64,000 nt of DNA from assembly GCA_039707655.1 (NCBI GenBank), contig CM077665.1, forward strand, positions 287,746,205 to 287,810,204, given 5' to 3'. Below the pieces are notes generated by a model that ran no database searches, was not told the DNA's origin, and saw only the letters and a list, made by a program, of their open reading frames with translations. Shown here one piece after another: positions 9,979-22,659 of this stretch (positions are counted from its first letter, which is position 1; each line of letters begins with the position of its first letter). The stretch comes from Elymus sibiricus. Its lineage: Eukaryota; Streptophyta; Magnoliopsida; Poales; Poaceae. The position numbers and the translations under genes were made by a program.

Positions 9979-12922
9979 TCATGGTTTGAATAACATTGCT
10001 TCAACATTAATAGGCGTACCTGATATATAGTGCTTAATTCTTTGTCTATTGACCACCTTTGGGTTAATACCTTCGGCATTATTAATCTTGATAGCTCGAG
10101 AACGATAAACCTCTTCAATAATATATGGTCCTTCCCATTTGGAGAGAAGCTTACCTGCAAAAAATCTTAGACGAGAGTTGAACAAAAGAACATAGTCTCC
10201 TATTTTGAATTCCCGCTTTTGGATTCTTTTGTCATGCCATCTTTTTACTTTTTCTTTGAATAGTTTGGCATTTTCATAGGCTTGGGTTCTCCATTCATCT
10301 AGTGAGCTAATATCAAATAGCCTCTTCTCACCGGCAAGTTTGAAATCATAATTGAGTTCTTTAATTGCCCAAAATGCTTTATGTTCTAACTCTAGAGGCA
10401 AATGACAAGCTTTTCCATATACCATTTTGTATGGAGACATACCCATAGGATTTTTTATAAGCTGTTCTATAGGCCCAAAGTGCATCATCTAGTTTCTTAG
10501 ACCAATTATTTCGAGACCTATTGACAGTTTTTTGTAATATTAATTTTATTTCTCTATTGCTAAGTTCAACTTGACCACTAGATTGAGGATGATAGGGTGA
10601 TGCAATTCTATGGTTAACATCATATTTAGCAAGCATCTTACGGAAAGTACCATGAATAAAGTGTGAACCACCATCAGTCATTAAGTATCTAGGGACTCCA
10701 AACCTCGGGAAGATAACTTCTTTAAGCATTTTAATAGAGGTGTTGTGATCAGCACTACTAGTTGGAATAGCTTCTACCCACTTAGTGGCATAATCAACAA
10801 CAACCAAAATATGAGTGTACCCGTTAGAGGAAGGAAAAGGTCCCATATAATCAAAACCCCAAACATCAAATGGTTCAACAACAAGTGAATAATTCATAGG
10901 CATTTCCTGACGCTTACCAATATTACCAATTCTTTGACATTCATCACAAGACAAGACAAACTTACGGGCATCTTTGAAGAGAGTAGGCCAATAAAAACCA
11001 GATTGCAATACCTTGTGAGCAGTTCTATCTCCCGCATGATGTCCTCCATAAGCTTCGGAATGACATTTCCGTAGGATTTGTTCCTGTTCATGCTCAGGTA
11101 CACAACGTCTAATAATACCATCTACTCCTTCTTTATAGAGATGTGGATCATCCCAAAAGTAATGTCTTAAATCATAGAATATTTTTTTCTTTTGTTGGTA
11201 TGTGAAGCTAGGTGGTATATATTTAGCGACAATGTAGTTAGCATAATCAGCATACCAAGGAGTGTTTTGAGAAACATTTATTGCAGCTAACTGTTCATCA
11301 GGAAAACTATCATCAATAGGTAGTGGGTCATCAAGAATATTTTCTAACCTAGAGAAGTTATCAGATACGGGGTTCTCAGCTCTCTTCCTATCAACAATAT
11401 GTAAGTCAAATTCTTGAAGCAAGAGAACCCACCTAATGAGTCTAGGTTTAGCATCTTTCTTTTCCATAAGATATTTTATAGCAGCATGATCGGTGTGAAC
11501 AATAACTTTGGAGTCAAGAATGTAGGATCTAAATTTATCACAAGCAAACACAACTGCTAAAAATTCTTTTTCAGTAGTAGCATAATTTCGTTGGGCACTG
11601 TTTAGAGTTTTGCTAGCATAATGGATAACATTCAATTTCTTATCAACTCTTTGTCCTAGAACAGCACCAACAGCATAATCACTAGCATCACACATAATTT
11701 CAAAAGGCAAGTTCCAGTCAGGTGGTTGGACGATAGGTGTAGAAGTTAAGGCTTTCTTGAGTGTTTCAAAGGCTTCCACACAATCATCATCAAAAACAAA
11801 AGGGATATCCTTTTGCAAAAGATTAGTAAGAGGCCTAGAAATTTTAGATAAGTCTTTAATGAACCTCCTATGGAAACCCGCATGACCAAGGAAACTTTGA
11901 ATACCTTTAATATCTTTAGGACATGGCATTTTCTCAATTGCATCAACTTTAGCTTTATCCACCTCAATACCTCGTTCAGATATTTTATGCCCCAAGACAA
12001 TACCTTCATTAACCATAAAGTGGCACTTCTCCCAATTCAAGACAAGATTAGTTTGTTCACATCTCTGCAAAACTTGATCAAGGTTGCTTAAGCAATCATC
12101 AAAAGAAGTTCCGTAAATGGAAAAATCATCCATGAAAACCTCCACAATCTTGTCACAAAAATCAGAGAATATAGCAGTCATACATCTTTGAAAGGTAGCG
12201 GGTGCATTGCATAAACCAAAAGGCATACGTCTATAAGCATAGGTTCCAAAAGGGCAAGTAAAGGTGGTTTTCTCTTGATCAGATTGTGATACATGTATTT
12301 GAGAGAAACCAGAATATCCGTCCAGAAAACAAAAGTGTGTGTGCTTAGATAATCTTTCTAGCATCTGATCAATGAAAGGCAGAGGGTAATGATCTTTTCT
12401 AGTAGCTTTATTTAATTTTCTAAAATCAATTACCATTCTATAGCCAGTGACAATTATTTCTGGAAAGAGTTCTTTTTTATCATTAGGAACAACGGTAATA
12501 CCTCCTTTCTTAGGGACACAATGAACGGGACTTACCCATCTACTATCAGCTATGTGATAGATTATACCTGCTTCCAGAAGCTTTAATATTTTAGTTCTTA
12601 TCACTTCTTTCATCTTAGGATTCAATCGCCGTTGGTGATCAACAACGGGTTTAGCATCAGGTTCCATATTAATCTTGTGCTGACATAGAGTGGGACTAAT
12701 GCCCTTAAGATAATCAAGAGTATATCCAATAGCAGCCCGGTGCTTCCTCAGAATTTTTAATAATCTTTCTTCTTCATGTTCTGAAAGGTTAGCACTAATA
12801 ATAACATGATATATCTTTTTCTCATCAAGATAAGCATACTTCAAAGTATCAGGCAATTGCTTTAATTCAAACACATGATCGCCTTTAGGTGGAGGATGAC
12901 CTCCAAGAGTTTCAATAGGCAA
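9979..12922 (-). pseudogene. Element B pol: reverse transcriptase, RNase H, integrase (frameshifted)
   Basis: The main frame (12922-10379) opens at a non-ATG codon, as expected for a polyprotein segment. RT has the catalytic [10 protein letters not shown]. RNase H follows ([22 protein letters not shown]). Integrase has an HHCC zinc finger (HSEAYGGHH ... CDECQ) and DDE residues in [16 protein letters not shown] and [10 protein letters not shown]. At 10451-10456 a run of six A (minus strand) shifts the frame, where five would keep it; the integrase C-terminus continues in the frame 10488-9979. Roles are reverse transcription and insertion of element cDNA. One homopolymer slip breaks an otherwise long pol. 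Confidence 0.92.
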
Positions 12923-12930
12923 ATTGTGTT

Positions 12931-14106
12931 TCAGGAGGGTTGCTGTTCAACGAAAATTTTATCTATTTCATTTCTTTCACGCAAGTGCATATCGTTTTCA
13001 TGCTCAAGCAAATATTGTTCTAATGGATCAGTAGGAGGCACGGCAATAGAAGCAAGACCAATTATTTCATCCTTATTAGACAATTCTCTTTCACGAGGTT
13101 GTCTACTAAACTTGGAAAAATTAAACTCATGAGACACATCACCAAAACTGACATCAAAAATTTGTTTTTCACAATCTATCTTAGCATTGACGGTGTTCAA
13201 GAAAGGTCTACCAAAGATAATGGGACAAAAGTCATCTTGTGGGGAACCAAGAACTAGAAAATCAGTAGGATATTTTACATTCCCACATAATACTTCAACA
13301 TCTCTAACAATCCCAAGTGGTGTGATGGTGTCTCTATTAGCAAGTTTAATAGTAACATCTATGTCTTCTATTTCAGCGGGTGCTATATCATTCATGATTT
13401 CTTGGTATAAGGTAAAAGGAATAGCACTCAAACTAGCACCCAAATCACATAAACCATGATAGCAATGATCTCCTATTTTGACTGAGACAACATGCATGCC
13501 CACTATGGGTCTATGTTTATCTTTTTCCTCAGGTTTGGCAATTCTAGCAGCTTCATCACAGAAGTAGATAACATGCCCATCAATATTTTCTACCAAGAGA
13601 TCTTTAACCATAGCAACACTAGGTTCTACTTTAATTTGATCAGGGGGCTTAGGTGCTCTAATATTACTCTTGTGAACCACAGTTGATACCATAGCATGTT
13701 CCTTTATCCTAACAGGGAAAGGTGGTTTTTCAATATAAGCGGTAGGCACAACTGGATCAACATTGTAAATAATGGTTTCATCTTTAGCTATGACCGGTTC
13801 TTTAATTTCTTCTTTAATAGGGGGATGATATTTAAACCACTTCTCCTTAGGGAGATCAACATGAGTAGCAAATGATTCACAGAAAGAGGCTACTATCTCA
13901 GAGTCAAGTCCATATTTAGTGCTAAACTTGTGAAAAACATTGGTATTCATAAAAGATTTAACACAATCAAACTCAAGCTTTATACCTGACTCATTACCTT
14001 CGTCGAGTTCCCAATCTTCAGAGTTGCGTTTAATTCTTTCTAAGAGATCCCACTTGAATTCAATAGTCTTCTTCATAAAAGAACCAGTACAAGAAGTATC
14101 GAGCAT
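12931..14106 (-). pseudogene. Element B gag C-terminal part and aspartic protease
   Basis: A 391-residue frame. The protease core is visible as YHGLCDLGASLSAIPF (DLGAS active site) with the flap-side segment FCPIIFGRPFLNT, typical of Athila-type proteases. The N-terminal part is gag-derived (FKWDLLERIKRNSEDWEL). The frame upstream was lost through a 1-base deletion near 14130 (CTTCTC where CTTTCTC is expected), so the gag start lies in another frame. RT begins just after 12931 in a separate frame. Confidence 0.85.
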
Positions 14107-14670
14107 GGATTGATCATTATGAGAAGCCGAGCATAAAAATTCTGAATAATAACTTCTCTCGGAATATCATGATTGGGGCATGAATATAACATTGACTTAA
14201 GCCTCCCCCAAGCTAGAGCGATGCTTTCTCCTTCACGAGGCCAAACATTATATATATAATTCCGATCACGATGAACTAGATGCATGGGATAAAACTTTTA
14301 ATGGAATTCCAATTGCAATCGATTACAATTCCATGATCCAATATCATCACATAGCCTATACCATGTCAATGCTTTTCCCTTCAAAGATAAAGGGAAAAGC
14401 CTTCTTCTTAGCTTCATCTCCGGGTAAACCTGCAATCTTAAATAATCCACAAATTTCGTTCACATATAATAGGTGCATATTAGGGTGTTCAGTTCCATCT
14501 CCTGCATAAGGTTTAGCAAGCAGTTGTTCTACCATACCTGAAGGAATTTCATAACCAATATTTTCAGTAGGTGCAGTAGTTTGAGGGGCAACTAATTGTG
14601 GTTCCAGTCGAGGTGAAGATACCCCGAACAAACCCCTCAAAGGATTGTTTTCCATAGTAGCAAGTAACAA
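14073..14670 (-). pseudogene. Element B gag N-terminal part, broken
   Basis: Gag pieces are 14670-14356 (starting with leader codons, ATG at about 14655, then ENNPLRGLFGVSSPRLEPQL) and 14285-14073 (HRDRNYIYNVWPREGESIAL). Between them (14286-14355) the frame is destroyed by stops and altered sequence. Gag packages element RNA into virus-like particles; this copy cannot make it intact. Confidence 0.75.
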
Positions 14671-14733
14671 TAAATTTCAGCACGTAGTATAAGTTTTTCC
14701 TTACCGATTTCCACTTACCAAGAGCGCTTCACT

Positions 14734-14750
14734 CCCCGGCAACGGCGCCA
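14734..14750 (-). other. Element B primer binding site (tRNA-Asp type)
   Basis: The minus strand reads TGGCGCCGTTGCCGGGG, complementary to the 3' end of plant tRNA-Asp as I recall it, 11 bases inside the 5' LTR. Element D uses the same primer type at 41717-41733. Confidence 0.85.
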
Positions 14751-14761
14751 GAAAAGAGTCT

Positions 14762-16276
14762 TGATGACCCACAAGTATAGGGGGTCAATCGTTGTCCTTT
14801 CGATAAGTAAGAGTGTCTAACCCAATGAGGAGCAGAAGGAAATGACATGCGGTTTTCAGCAAGGTAATTTCTGCAAGCACTGAAATTGTAGGTAATAGAT
14901 AGTTTGATAGCAAGATAATTGGTAACGAGCAAGTAACGGTAACAGTAAATAAAGTGCAGCAAGGTAGCCCAATCCTTCTGTGGCAAAGGGCAGGCCAGAA
15001 CAGTCTCTAGTAATAAGCAAAGTGTTCTTGAGGGTACACGGGAATTTCATCTAGTCACTTTTATCATGTTGGTTTGATTTGTGTTTGCTACTTTGATAAT
15101 TTGATATGTGGGTGGACCGGTGCTTGGGTGCTGTTCTTACATGAACAACCTCCCACTTATGATGAACCCCCTCGCAAGCATCCGCAACTACGAGAAAAGT
15201 ATTAAGATAAAATCTAACCATAGCATTAAACGTTTGGATCCAAATCAGCCCCTTACGAAGTAGCGCATAAACTAGGGTTTAAGCTTCTGTCACTCTAGCA
15301 ACCCATCATCTAATAACTACTCCACAATGCATTCCCTTAGGCCCAAGGATGGTGAAGTGTCATGTAGTCGACGTTCACATGACACCACTAAGGGAATCAC
15401 AACATACATATCATCAAAATATCGAACGCATATCAAATTCACATGATTACTTGCAACATGACTTCTCCCGTGACCTCAAGAACAAAGGCAACTACTCACA
15501 AATAATATTCATGCTCAAGATCAGAGGGGTATTGAATAGCATAATGGATCTGAACATATAATCTTCCACCAAATAAACCATATGGTAATCAACTACAAGA
15601 TGTAATCAACACTACTAGTCACCCACAGGTACCAATCTGAGGTTCCGGTACAAAGATTGAACACAAGTGATGAACTGGGGTTTGAGAGGAGATGGTGATG
15701 TTGAAGATGTTGATGAAGATTGGCCTCCCAAAGATGAGAGGGGTGTTGGTGATGACGATGGCTTCGATTGCCCCCTCCGGGAGGGAAGTTCCCCCGGCGG
15801 AATCGCTCCGCCGGAGGGAAAAAGTGCTCCTGGCCAAGTTCCGCCTCGAGACGGCGGCGTTCCGCCCCGAAAGTCCTCTCCTTATTTTTTCTAGGTCAAA
15901 AGACCTTATATACCAGAAGATGGGCACCGGAGGTGGGCCGAGGAGGGCACAACCCACTAGGGCGCGCTTGGGGGGCCTGGCGCCCTAGTGTCTTGTGCCC
16001 ACCAGGGTGGCCCCCTCCGGTAGTTATTTGCTCCAGTATTTTTAATATATTCGAAAAATATTCTTCGTAAAGTTTCAGCTTGTTTGGAGATGTGCGGAAT
16101 AGGTATCTCTGATGTGCTTTTTCAGGTCCAGAATTGCAGCTGCCGGTATTCTCCCTCTTTGTGTAAACCTTGCATATTATGAGAGAAAAGGTATTAGAAT
16201 CACTCCCTAAAGCATTATTATTCAACAAAACATTATAAATAACAGTAAGAAATCATGATGCAAAATGGACGTATCA
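14762..16276 (-). repeat. Element B 5' LTR (right copy)
   Basis: It is near-identical to 6020-7535. A TATA box lies at 15906-15912 on the minus strand and the palindrome at 15945-16000. It is followed by the target duplication GTTAC at 16277-16281. Confidence 0.92.
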
Positions 16277-16761
16277 GTTACCAGCTCATCGAAAGACGAG
16301 ACTCTTTCGCCTCTATCAAGTGGTATCATATTTCCAGGTTTCTTAGTGAGATTTTACCAGTTTTCGTAGTGTAGATCGCTTCTAATCTTCATACTTACAC
16401 TCTACAAAAAAGCCAAAAATAATTTGGGTTAGATCATTATATCCGAGCTAATTTGAGCCTTTTTGTAATATTTTGTTCGGTGTTTTTCTTTGTTGATTTT
16501 GCGGTCGCATCGTCGTGTCGAGTTGCTGGTCTTGGCATCTAGTCCTTTAGAGTTTCGAGTTTTGTTCAGAAATTGTCACCGCACCATCTTCATCACTGCA
16601 GCTATATACCACCACCCAACCATCTTCATCGCCCCTGCCATATACCAACACCGCAGATCCACCACCAATCTGAGTCCATATATACCACTGCATAACAGCC
16701 ACCAATCCGATCCATATATACCACCACATATCCGTCGACCTCTTATTGCTCTAAAACTAGC
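16277..16761 (+). other. Element A: end of 5' LTR, primer site and leader
   Basis: After the B target duplication, the element A 5' LTR finishes at 16318 (CTCTATCA). A TGGTATCA-like primer site follows (about 16321), resembling the initiator-Met class. The rest is untranslated leader with short runs of ATATACCACC motifs (16600-16730). No gag start survives. Confidence 0.6.
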
Positions 16762-17835
16762 TGATAGAGGAAAATGTGTCCCGTCTTTCGATGAGATGGT
16801 AACTATCGTTCCGGTGGAGTAGATTTTGACGATCCGACTATGAACGTGCGAAAACATCGCGCCTTAGCAATAGCTAAACCAACTTTGAAAGGTTATTTGC
16901 CACACCGGAGCACGATCAACCTGACCATGAGGGTCTATTTCCTGCATGCAAACGAAGAACAAGCAAGAAATTGGGAGTGCAATCTAGATGTTGCGAATAT
17001 AAGAGGAAAATCTTATTGATGAAAGTGGGGTTCTGTGACGTCTTGGTATGGACGTTGAACACAAACGAAGGATGCGAGTTGTAAGTATGGCAAACTTTAA
17101 TCTAAACAAAATCCAAGTCTAAACGGTGCCTTAAGCGATTTATTTTTAGGGAAAAAGGAGTGGATTTCATTCACCCTTGGCAAGGTGGGACTAAAACACC
17201 TCCTGAGTTGTTTCCCCTACAATACGGACTCTAAAAACTGCCCAATAAGAAGTATTTCAAAATTACATAGGCATGGCCCAGAAATAAGGTGGCACAACAC
17301 CTAAATAAAGCTAAGTATGAAATTTATGAACGCGCATCTTGTATATTTCGTCCATCTTGTTGTATGTAATCATGGTGGCTTCAAAGTGCTGAAATCTCTA
17401 CCAGAAACTCCATTCTCCTTCCCTTCGTGCGCGCCTTGTCCATGCTTGACCATGCTCCATTGTTCATTCTTCTTGTCCATGCTAGGCCCTTCATTTCTAA
17501 GCAACACAAATGTATCTAATTGAGGCAGCATCATATTCTCATGAACATTAGAATCATTAACAAGAAACGGAAGTACCTGTTATTTTATTTGGCATGTGCG
17601 GGCTCTAGTAATTGGTCCAATATGTGTAGCAGCAGGGGCTGCGGGTGTAAGTGTGGTAGTGATTTCCTCATTACCCCCCTCCTTCTTGAATTGAAGTCAT
17701 CTTCGACGAAAGCTCATATTCCTCACCCAAATAAGGTTTCAAATCTGCAATGTTAAAAGTGGGACTAACCTCAAAATCCACAGGCAGCTCAAGTTTGTAT
17801 GCTTTATTATGTTCTATCATCAAAGCAATAAGAAG
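16762..17835 (-). repeat. Inverted LTR plus integrase tail inside element A
   Basis: 16762-17673 is a full-length LTR (912 bp) in reverse orientation (on the + strand starts TGATAGAGG, ends CCTCATTA). It is followed by the reversed end of integrase (about 17674-17835; minus-strand peptide [17 protein letters not shown]). The forward copy 18282-18460 encodes the matching FGVSPTFNIVDLMPYFG. This is a rearrangement: either a second, truncated and inverted element or an inversion with deletion. The junction lies near 17810-17840 at a small fold-back (AAGCAAT ... ATTGCTT). Confidence 0.8.
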
Positions 17836-18764
17836 AAATTGCTTTTTAGTACTACATGTCACCCCCAAATTGATGGGCAAACTGATGTACTAAATAGAAC
17901 ATTGTTTACTATGCTTCGGTTTGTTTTGAAGAATAACCAGAAAATGTGGGAAGAATGCTTGCCTCATATTGAATTTTCTTATAATCATTCGCTGCATTCT
18001 CGTACTAAGATGTGCCCTTTTAAAATTGTGTATGGCTCCTACCTCGTGCACCTATTGATTTTTTTCCTCTTCCATCTTTGAAGAAGGTTAATTTTGACGC
18101 TAAACAACGTGTTGAATTGGTCTTGAAAGTGCATGAGTTAACCTAGGAAAACATTAAGTGTAGGAATGCTAAATGCAAACTTGCTGGGGATAAGGATAGA
18201 AAACATGTTCTCTTTGCACCTAGAGATTTTGTTTGGCTACTTTATGCAAAGATACATTTCCTGATTTGCAAGTTAAAGCTAATGCCACATGCTGATGGTC
18301 CTTTTAAGTCATTAGAGAAAATAAATGATAATGCATGCAAACTTGAGCTGCGTGCAGATTTTGGGGTTAGTCCCACTTTTAACATTGTAGATTTGATGCC
18401 TTATTTTGGTAAGAAATATGTCCTTCTGTCGAGGACGACTTCAATTCAAGAAGGGGATGCTGACGAGGACATCACTACCACAGTTACACCCACAACCCCT
18501 GCTACTACACATATTGGACAAATTACTAGAGCTCGCACGCGCCAAATAAAATACCAGGTACTTTCGTTTCTTGGTAATGATTGTAATGTTTATGAGAATA
18601 TGACGCAACCTAAATTAGATACATTTGTGTTGCTTACAAATGATGGACCTAGCATGGACAAGAAGGATGAACACTGGAGCATGGTCAAGCATGGACAAGG
18701 CACGCGTGAAGAGAAGGAGAATGGAGTTTCTGGTGGAGATTTCAGCACTTTGAAGCCACCATGA
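17836..18764 (+). pseudogene. Element A integrase C-terminal remnant running into the 3' LTR
   Basis: Forward integrase sequence begins with [16 protein letters not shown] (catalytic region, normal E replaced by D in GQTDV) and runs with stops and frame changes near 18080-18280. It then continues as 18282-18764 with GPFKSLEKIND and ITRARTRQIKYQ. The last frame passes the LTR start at 18461 without a stop and ends at 18764. Overlap of pol with the 3' LTR is characteristic of CRM-clade chromoviruses. Non-functional remnant. Confidence 0.78.
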
Positions 18765-19373
18765 TTACATATAAGAAGATGGACGAAATATACAAGATGC
18801 CCTTCCATAAATTTCGTCCTTAGCTTTATTTAGGTGTTGTGCCACCTTATTTCTTGGCTAGGCCCATGTAATTTTGGAATACCTCTTATTAGACTATTTT
18901 TAGAGTCTGTATTGTAGGGGAAACGACTTATAAGGTGTTTTAGTCTCACCTTGCCAAGGGTGGACAAGATTCCCTCCATTCCCCCCTATAAATACAGGTC
19001 TTCAGGCATCGTTTAGGCTTGGGTTCTATTTAGATTAAAGTTCGCCATAGTTGTAACTCGCGTTCTTCGTTTGTGTTCAACGACCAAACCAAGACGTCAC
19101 ACAACCCCACTTTTATCAATAAAGATTTCCTCTTATATTCGCAATATCTAGATTAGACTCTCAATTTCTTTCTTATTCTTGCTATGCATGCAGGAAATAG
19201 ACCCTCATGGTCAGGTTGATCATGCTCCGACGTGGACAATAACCTTTCGGGGTTGGTTTAGCGATTGCTAAGGCATGATGTCTTTGTACATTCGTAGTCG
19301 GATCATCAAAGTCTACTCCACGGAAACGGTAGTTACCATCTCATTGACAAACAGGACACCATCGCCTCTATCA
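18461..19373 (+). repeat. Element A 3' LTR
   Basis: It starts TGACGAGGACATCAC after a polypurine tract (18449-18460, AGAAGGGGATGC) and ends CGCCTCTATCA at 19373, followed by the target duplication GAAAT. A TATA-like CCCTATAAATAC lies near 18985. Confidence 0.85.
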
Positions 19374-19402
19374 GAAATACATCTTTGATGTGTCTACACT
19401 AG

Positions 19403-20073
19403 TGTCGGGGTACGACGATCTATGGGTCCGGCAAGGCCCCTTTCGTGGTTCGGGAGAGGGAATCCCTTTGCGCAGAGAGCATTTCCGGGCGCTGCACGCT
19501 CGAGGGTTTAGACAGGTTCGGGCTGCCGGAGCGTAATACCCTACGTCTTGTGTGGTGTGTGTTATTCGAGTTCATAGTACAGGAGCGTCGCAGCCCGGCA
19601 AGGATGCTTCGGGAGCGTCGCTACGCGTGTAAAATGAACAGAGAGTCGACCTTCCTAAAGGTAGCAAGGGACCTCCTTTTTATATCTCAAGGGGTCACCC
19701 CAGTGGCTAAAATAGTCTTTGCACATAAAAAGCAATGCATATCTACCACCCAAAACAACGGGCAATCGCGGTAGTGGGAAATACCTAACTCCGACAGATT
19801 AGGACAGACGCATTGAATGCGTCGTGAGGTGGCACGCCGAAGACGTCTCCCGTCAAGGATTGCCTCTCCTTCTATGCCATAGCCTAGCTACCTATTATTA
19901 TTTCGCCACACCATGGTGCGAGTGTCACTAAAGCTCTGCTGTAACCCAGGGAAGCAGCCACGCGCCCCGACCAGCGTCACCTACCCGCCTGCCCGCTCAA
20001 CACCTGGCCGATGTAGACAACTAGCCCAGCTACATGGAGCGACGTCTTGGCGGGCGGAGACCTTGGAGGGTGC
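19403..20073 (-). mobile_element. LTR fragment I, cut by element H
   Basis: The segment begins TGTCGGGGTACG, with an LTR-like TG start. A minus-strand TATA (GATATAAAAAG) lies at about 19677-19688, and a CAGGTTCGGGC motif of a type also seen in fragment J. It stops where element H begins at 20074. No partner LTR is in the window, so the rest was lost. Confidence 0.55.
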
Positions 20074-22659
20074 TGTCACACCCAAGATGCGATCCTATCC
20101 TTATTTTGGCACGAGGGCCTCGACAGGGATAGAAGCGCATCTCGTCGTTTCGCAAGAATGGATATCATTACAAGTACATGTAAAGAAGAGATGAGTATAT
20201 GGAATTGGCTTACACTCTCCACAAGCTAAATCAAATCACATCAATACAACAACATATCCAAACATCATAGAGAAGAGCAGGGTCCGACTACGGACGAAAT
20301 CAAACGATAAAATGACATCCATCCTTGCTATCCCAGGCTGCCGCCTGGAACCCATCCTATGATAGATGAAGAAGAAGAAGAAGAACTCCAAATCAAACAA
20401 GCATTGCTCTCACGTCAATTCATCGCATACCTGTACCTGCAACTGTTTTTGTAGTAATCTGTGAGCCACAGGGACTCAGCAATCTCATTTCCAAGGGTAT
20501 CAAGACTATTAAAGCTTAATGGGTGAGGTATGGTTAAGTGGTGAGGCTGCAGCAAGCACTAAGCATTTATTTGAGTGGCTAACTTACGAGTACAAGAATA
20601 AGGGGGATGATTGTCGCATAAACGGTCATGAACTAGTAATGATCTCTAAGAGATCCTGAACACCTACTTACGAACAAACATAACCCCACTGTGTTCTCTC
20701 TCGGTTCAGAAATTTACGAGAAGAGACAGTCACGGTTACGCACACAGTTGGTGTATTTTATTTGAGTTTACTTCAAGTTTGCTATGACTGGGTGTTAAAC
20801 AAAGTTTCCAAGTTGCCACGTAACCGCGGGCATGGCTTTCCGAAAGATTTAACCCTGTAGGGGTGCTCCAACTCATCCATCACAAACTAACCACACGCCG
20901 CGGGAATAACCTCGACCATGAATCTCGTGATCTTCCTAGGCAATTCCACTGGAAAACCGCAACCTCGAGATAGCCCAAAGTATTCTCGGAATTCCTCGCA
21001 CAAGACATTCGAGAAAGGTAAAACAAGTCCAGCAAGGCCGCCCGACGTGCCGACAATCCCGATAGGAGCCGCGTATCTCGTTCTCAGGGCACAACCGGAT
21101 GAGCACTACGTACGGTGGCCGGATAGACATCCCCCGAGTTTCCCTGGGTGGCCCCGCAAGTGGCTCTGTTTTGGACCAGCACCAGCAGCACTGGCCCCCC
21201 TGTATTATGCTGAATTAACTCCTCGGGTTCATGACACCCTATGCTTTAGTAACGGTGTTCAGTATTATTATGTTGGGCAAATATAGTACCAATGTTGGGC
21301 CTTGCCAGACAAGTTTTATCCTAAAACAAAAATCAAGGGGGTCCCCATAACAACCCCGAGCATGTTAGGAGCGCTCAATTATGGAACATAACACCGGTTC
21401 ACAAGTAACTAGGGCGGCAAGAGTGGAACAAAACACCGAGCAAAAGGCCAAGCCTTCCACCCTTTACCAAGTATATATGGGCATTAAATTAAATAGCAAT
21501 AATATTGTGATATAACAAAAGGATATCCATGTTGGCACATGAAAACATTGCACCTGCAAATAGCAACGCTATAAGAAGGGCTGAGCAAGCGGTAACATAG
21601 CCAAACAATGTTTTGCTGGGATGTGGAGGGGTTAGAGACTTTTCATGGCAATTTGGGAGGCTTGACATACAAGTGGTAGGTAGCGAGACAATGATAGAAC
21701 GAGACATCTAGCATGGCAATGATAGTAATGGTATCCAGGGAAATGGTCATCTTGCCTGAGATCCCGCTTGGAAGAAGAACGAATCCGTGAAGAAGACGAG
21801 CCAATGTAGTCGAACGAATCCTCACACTCCGAACGCTTTTGGAACTCTATCGAGAAGAAACAATCTAGAACCAACAATCAACACACGATAAACACCACAA
21901 CATATGCATGACATGATGCACTTCAAATATGATGCATGTTATGCATGACATGGCAAGCACAACAATCAACTTCTACACATTAAGTGAAGCTCAATATGCA
22001 ACGAGTTGCATATTGACGAAACTCCGCATTCGAATATTTTGTTCACTCTCGTTTAGGTACACGACAATATTAAATGTTGTTAAACATGGCAAGAGGTGAA
22101 GCATAAGTAAACTAGACATCTAGGCATATTAAATGAGGCCGAAAACAACATATAGCATTTCCGAGACGACCCCATATGTTAATTTCGAAATTGGTCCAGA
22201 TCTGAACTAATCATGTCTTATATTTGGTAAACTGCAAAACAAAATGCACCATGTGATTCTACTCGTCATTCTAGTCGATTTACATATATAGATCATATAA
22301 AACGGAGCTACGGCCTAAAAGATATGACCATCACAAGATAATATGCCATGAATGCAAAATGCATGCAAACATCAACCACAAACATGTTAAATCCTGAATG
22401 CATCAAGATATTATGATACTACATGAAATTCTAGTCAAGTTTCATATGCAACATGTTCAAAACGGAGCTACGGTTCAACAAATACAACCAACACAAGTTT
22501 TAGTTGAAATCTGCCCAAAACAGCAAGATAGCATTTTGCACACATGAAAACAACAAATTACAATATTCTAAAATGCACAAACTAAGCATGGGGCAGTAGC
22601 ATATAACACACACATCATTTCATCTACAAATATCATACTCAAAAGAACCATGGATCACA

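Larger units (their letters stand above)
6020..16276 (-). mobile_element. Element B: Athila-like Ty3/gypsy retrotransposon, minus strand
   Basis: LTRs are 6020-7535 (3') and 14762-16276 (5'), about 1515 bp each. On the minus strand they start TGATACRTCC and end GGGTCATCA. The target duplication GTTAC is at 6015-6019 and 16277-16281. A tRNA-Asp type PBS lies at 14734-14750 and the polypurine tract at 7536-7550. Reading right to left: gag, protease, RT-RNaseH-INT, then a third ORF in the env position. Several frameshifts make it non-functional. I counted about 12 substitutions in the first 240 bp of the LTR pair, so it is not a very recent insertion. It resembles WHAM/Sabrina-type Triticeae elements (recall only). 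Confidence 0.92.
5162..19373 (+). mobile_element. Element A: rearranged Ty3/gypsy element, CRM (Cereba/Quinta-like) type
   Basis: LTRs begin TGATGAGG/TGACGAGG and end CTCTATCA. GAAAT flanks both ends (5157-5161 and 19374-19378), so the outer borders are intact. The 5' LTR is 5162-6019 plus 16282-16318, split by element B. The 3' LTR is 18461-19373. Most of gag-pol is missing: after a leader (16319-16761) comes an inverted LTR with an integrase tail, then a forward integrase end. The integrase frame continues about 300 bp into the 3' LTR, a feature known for CRM chromoviruses. The family name is from memory. LTR-LTR divergence looks clearly higher than for B, consistent with A being older. Confidence 0.8.
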
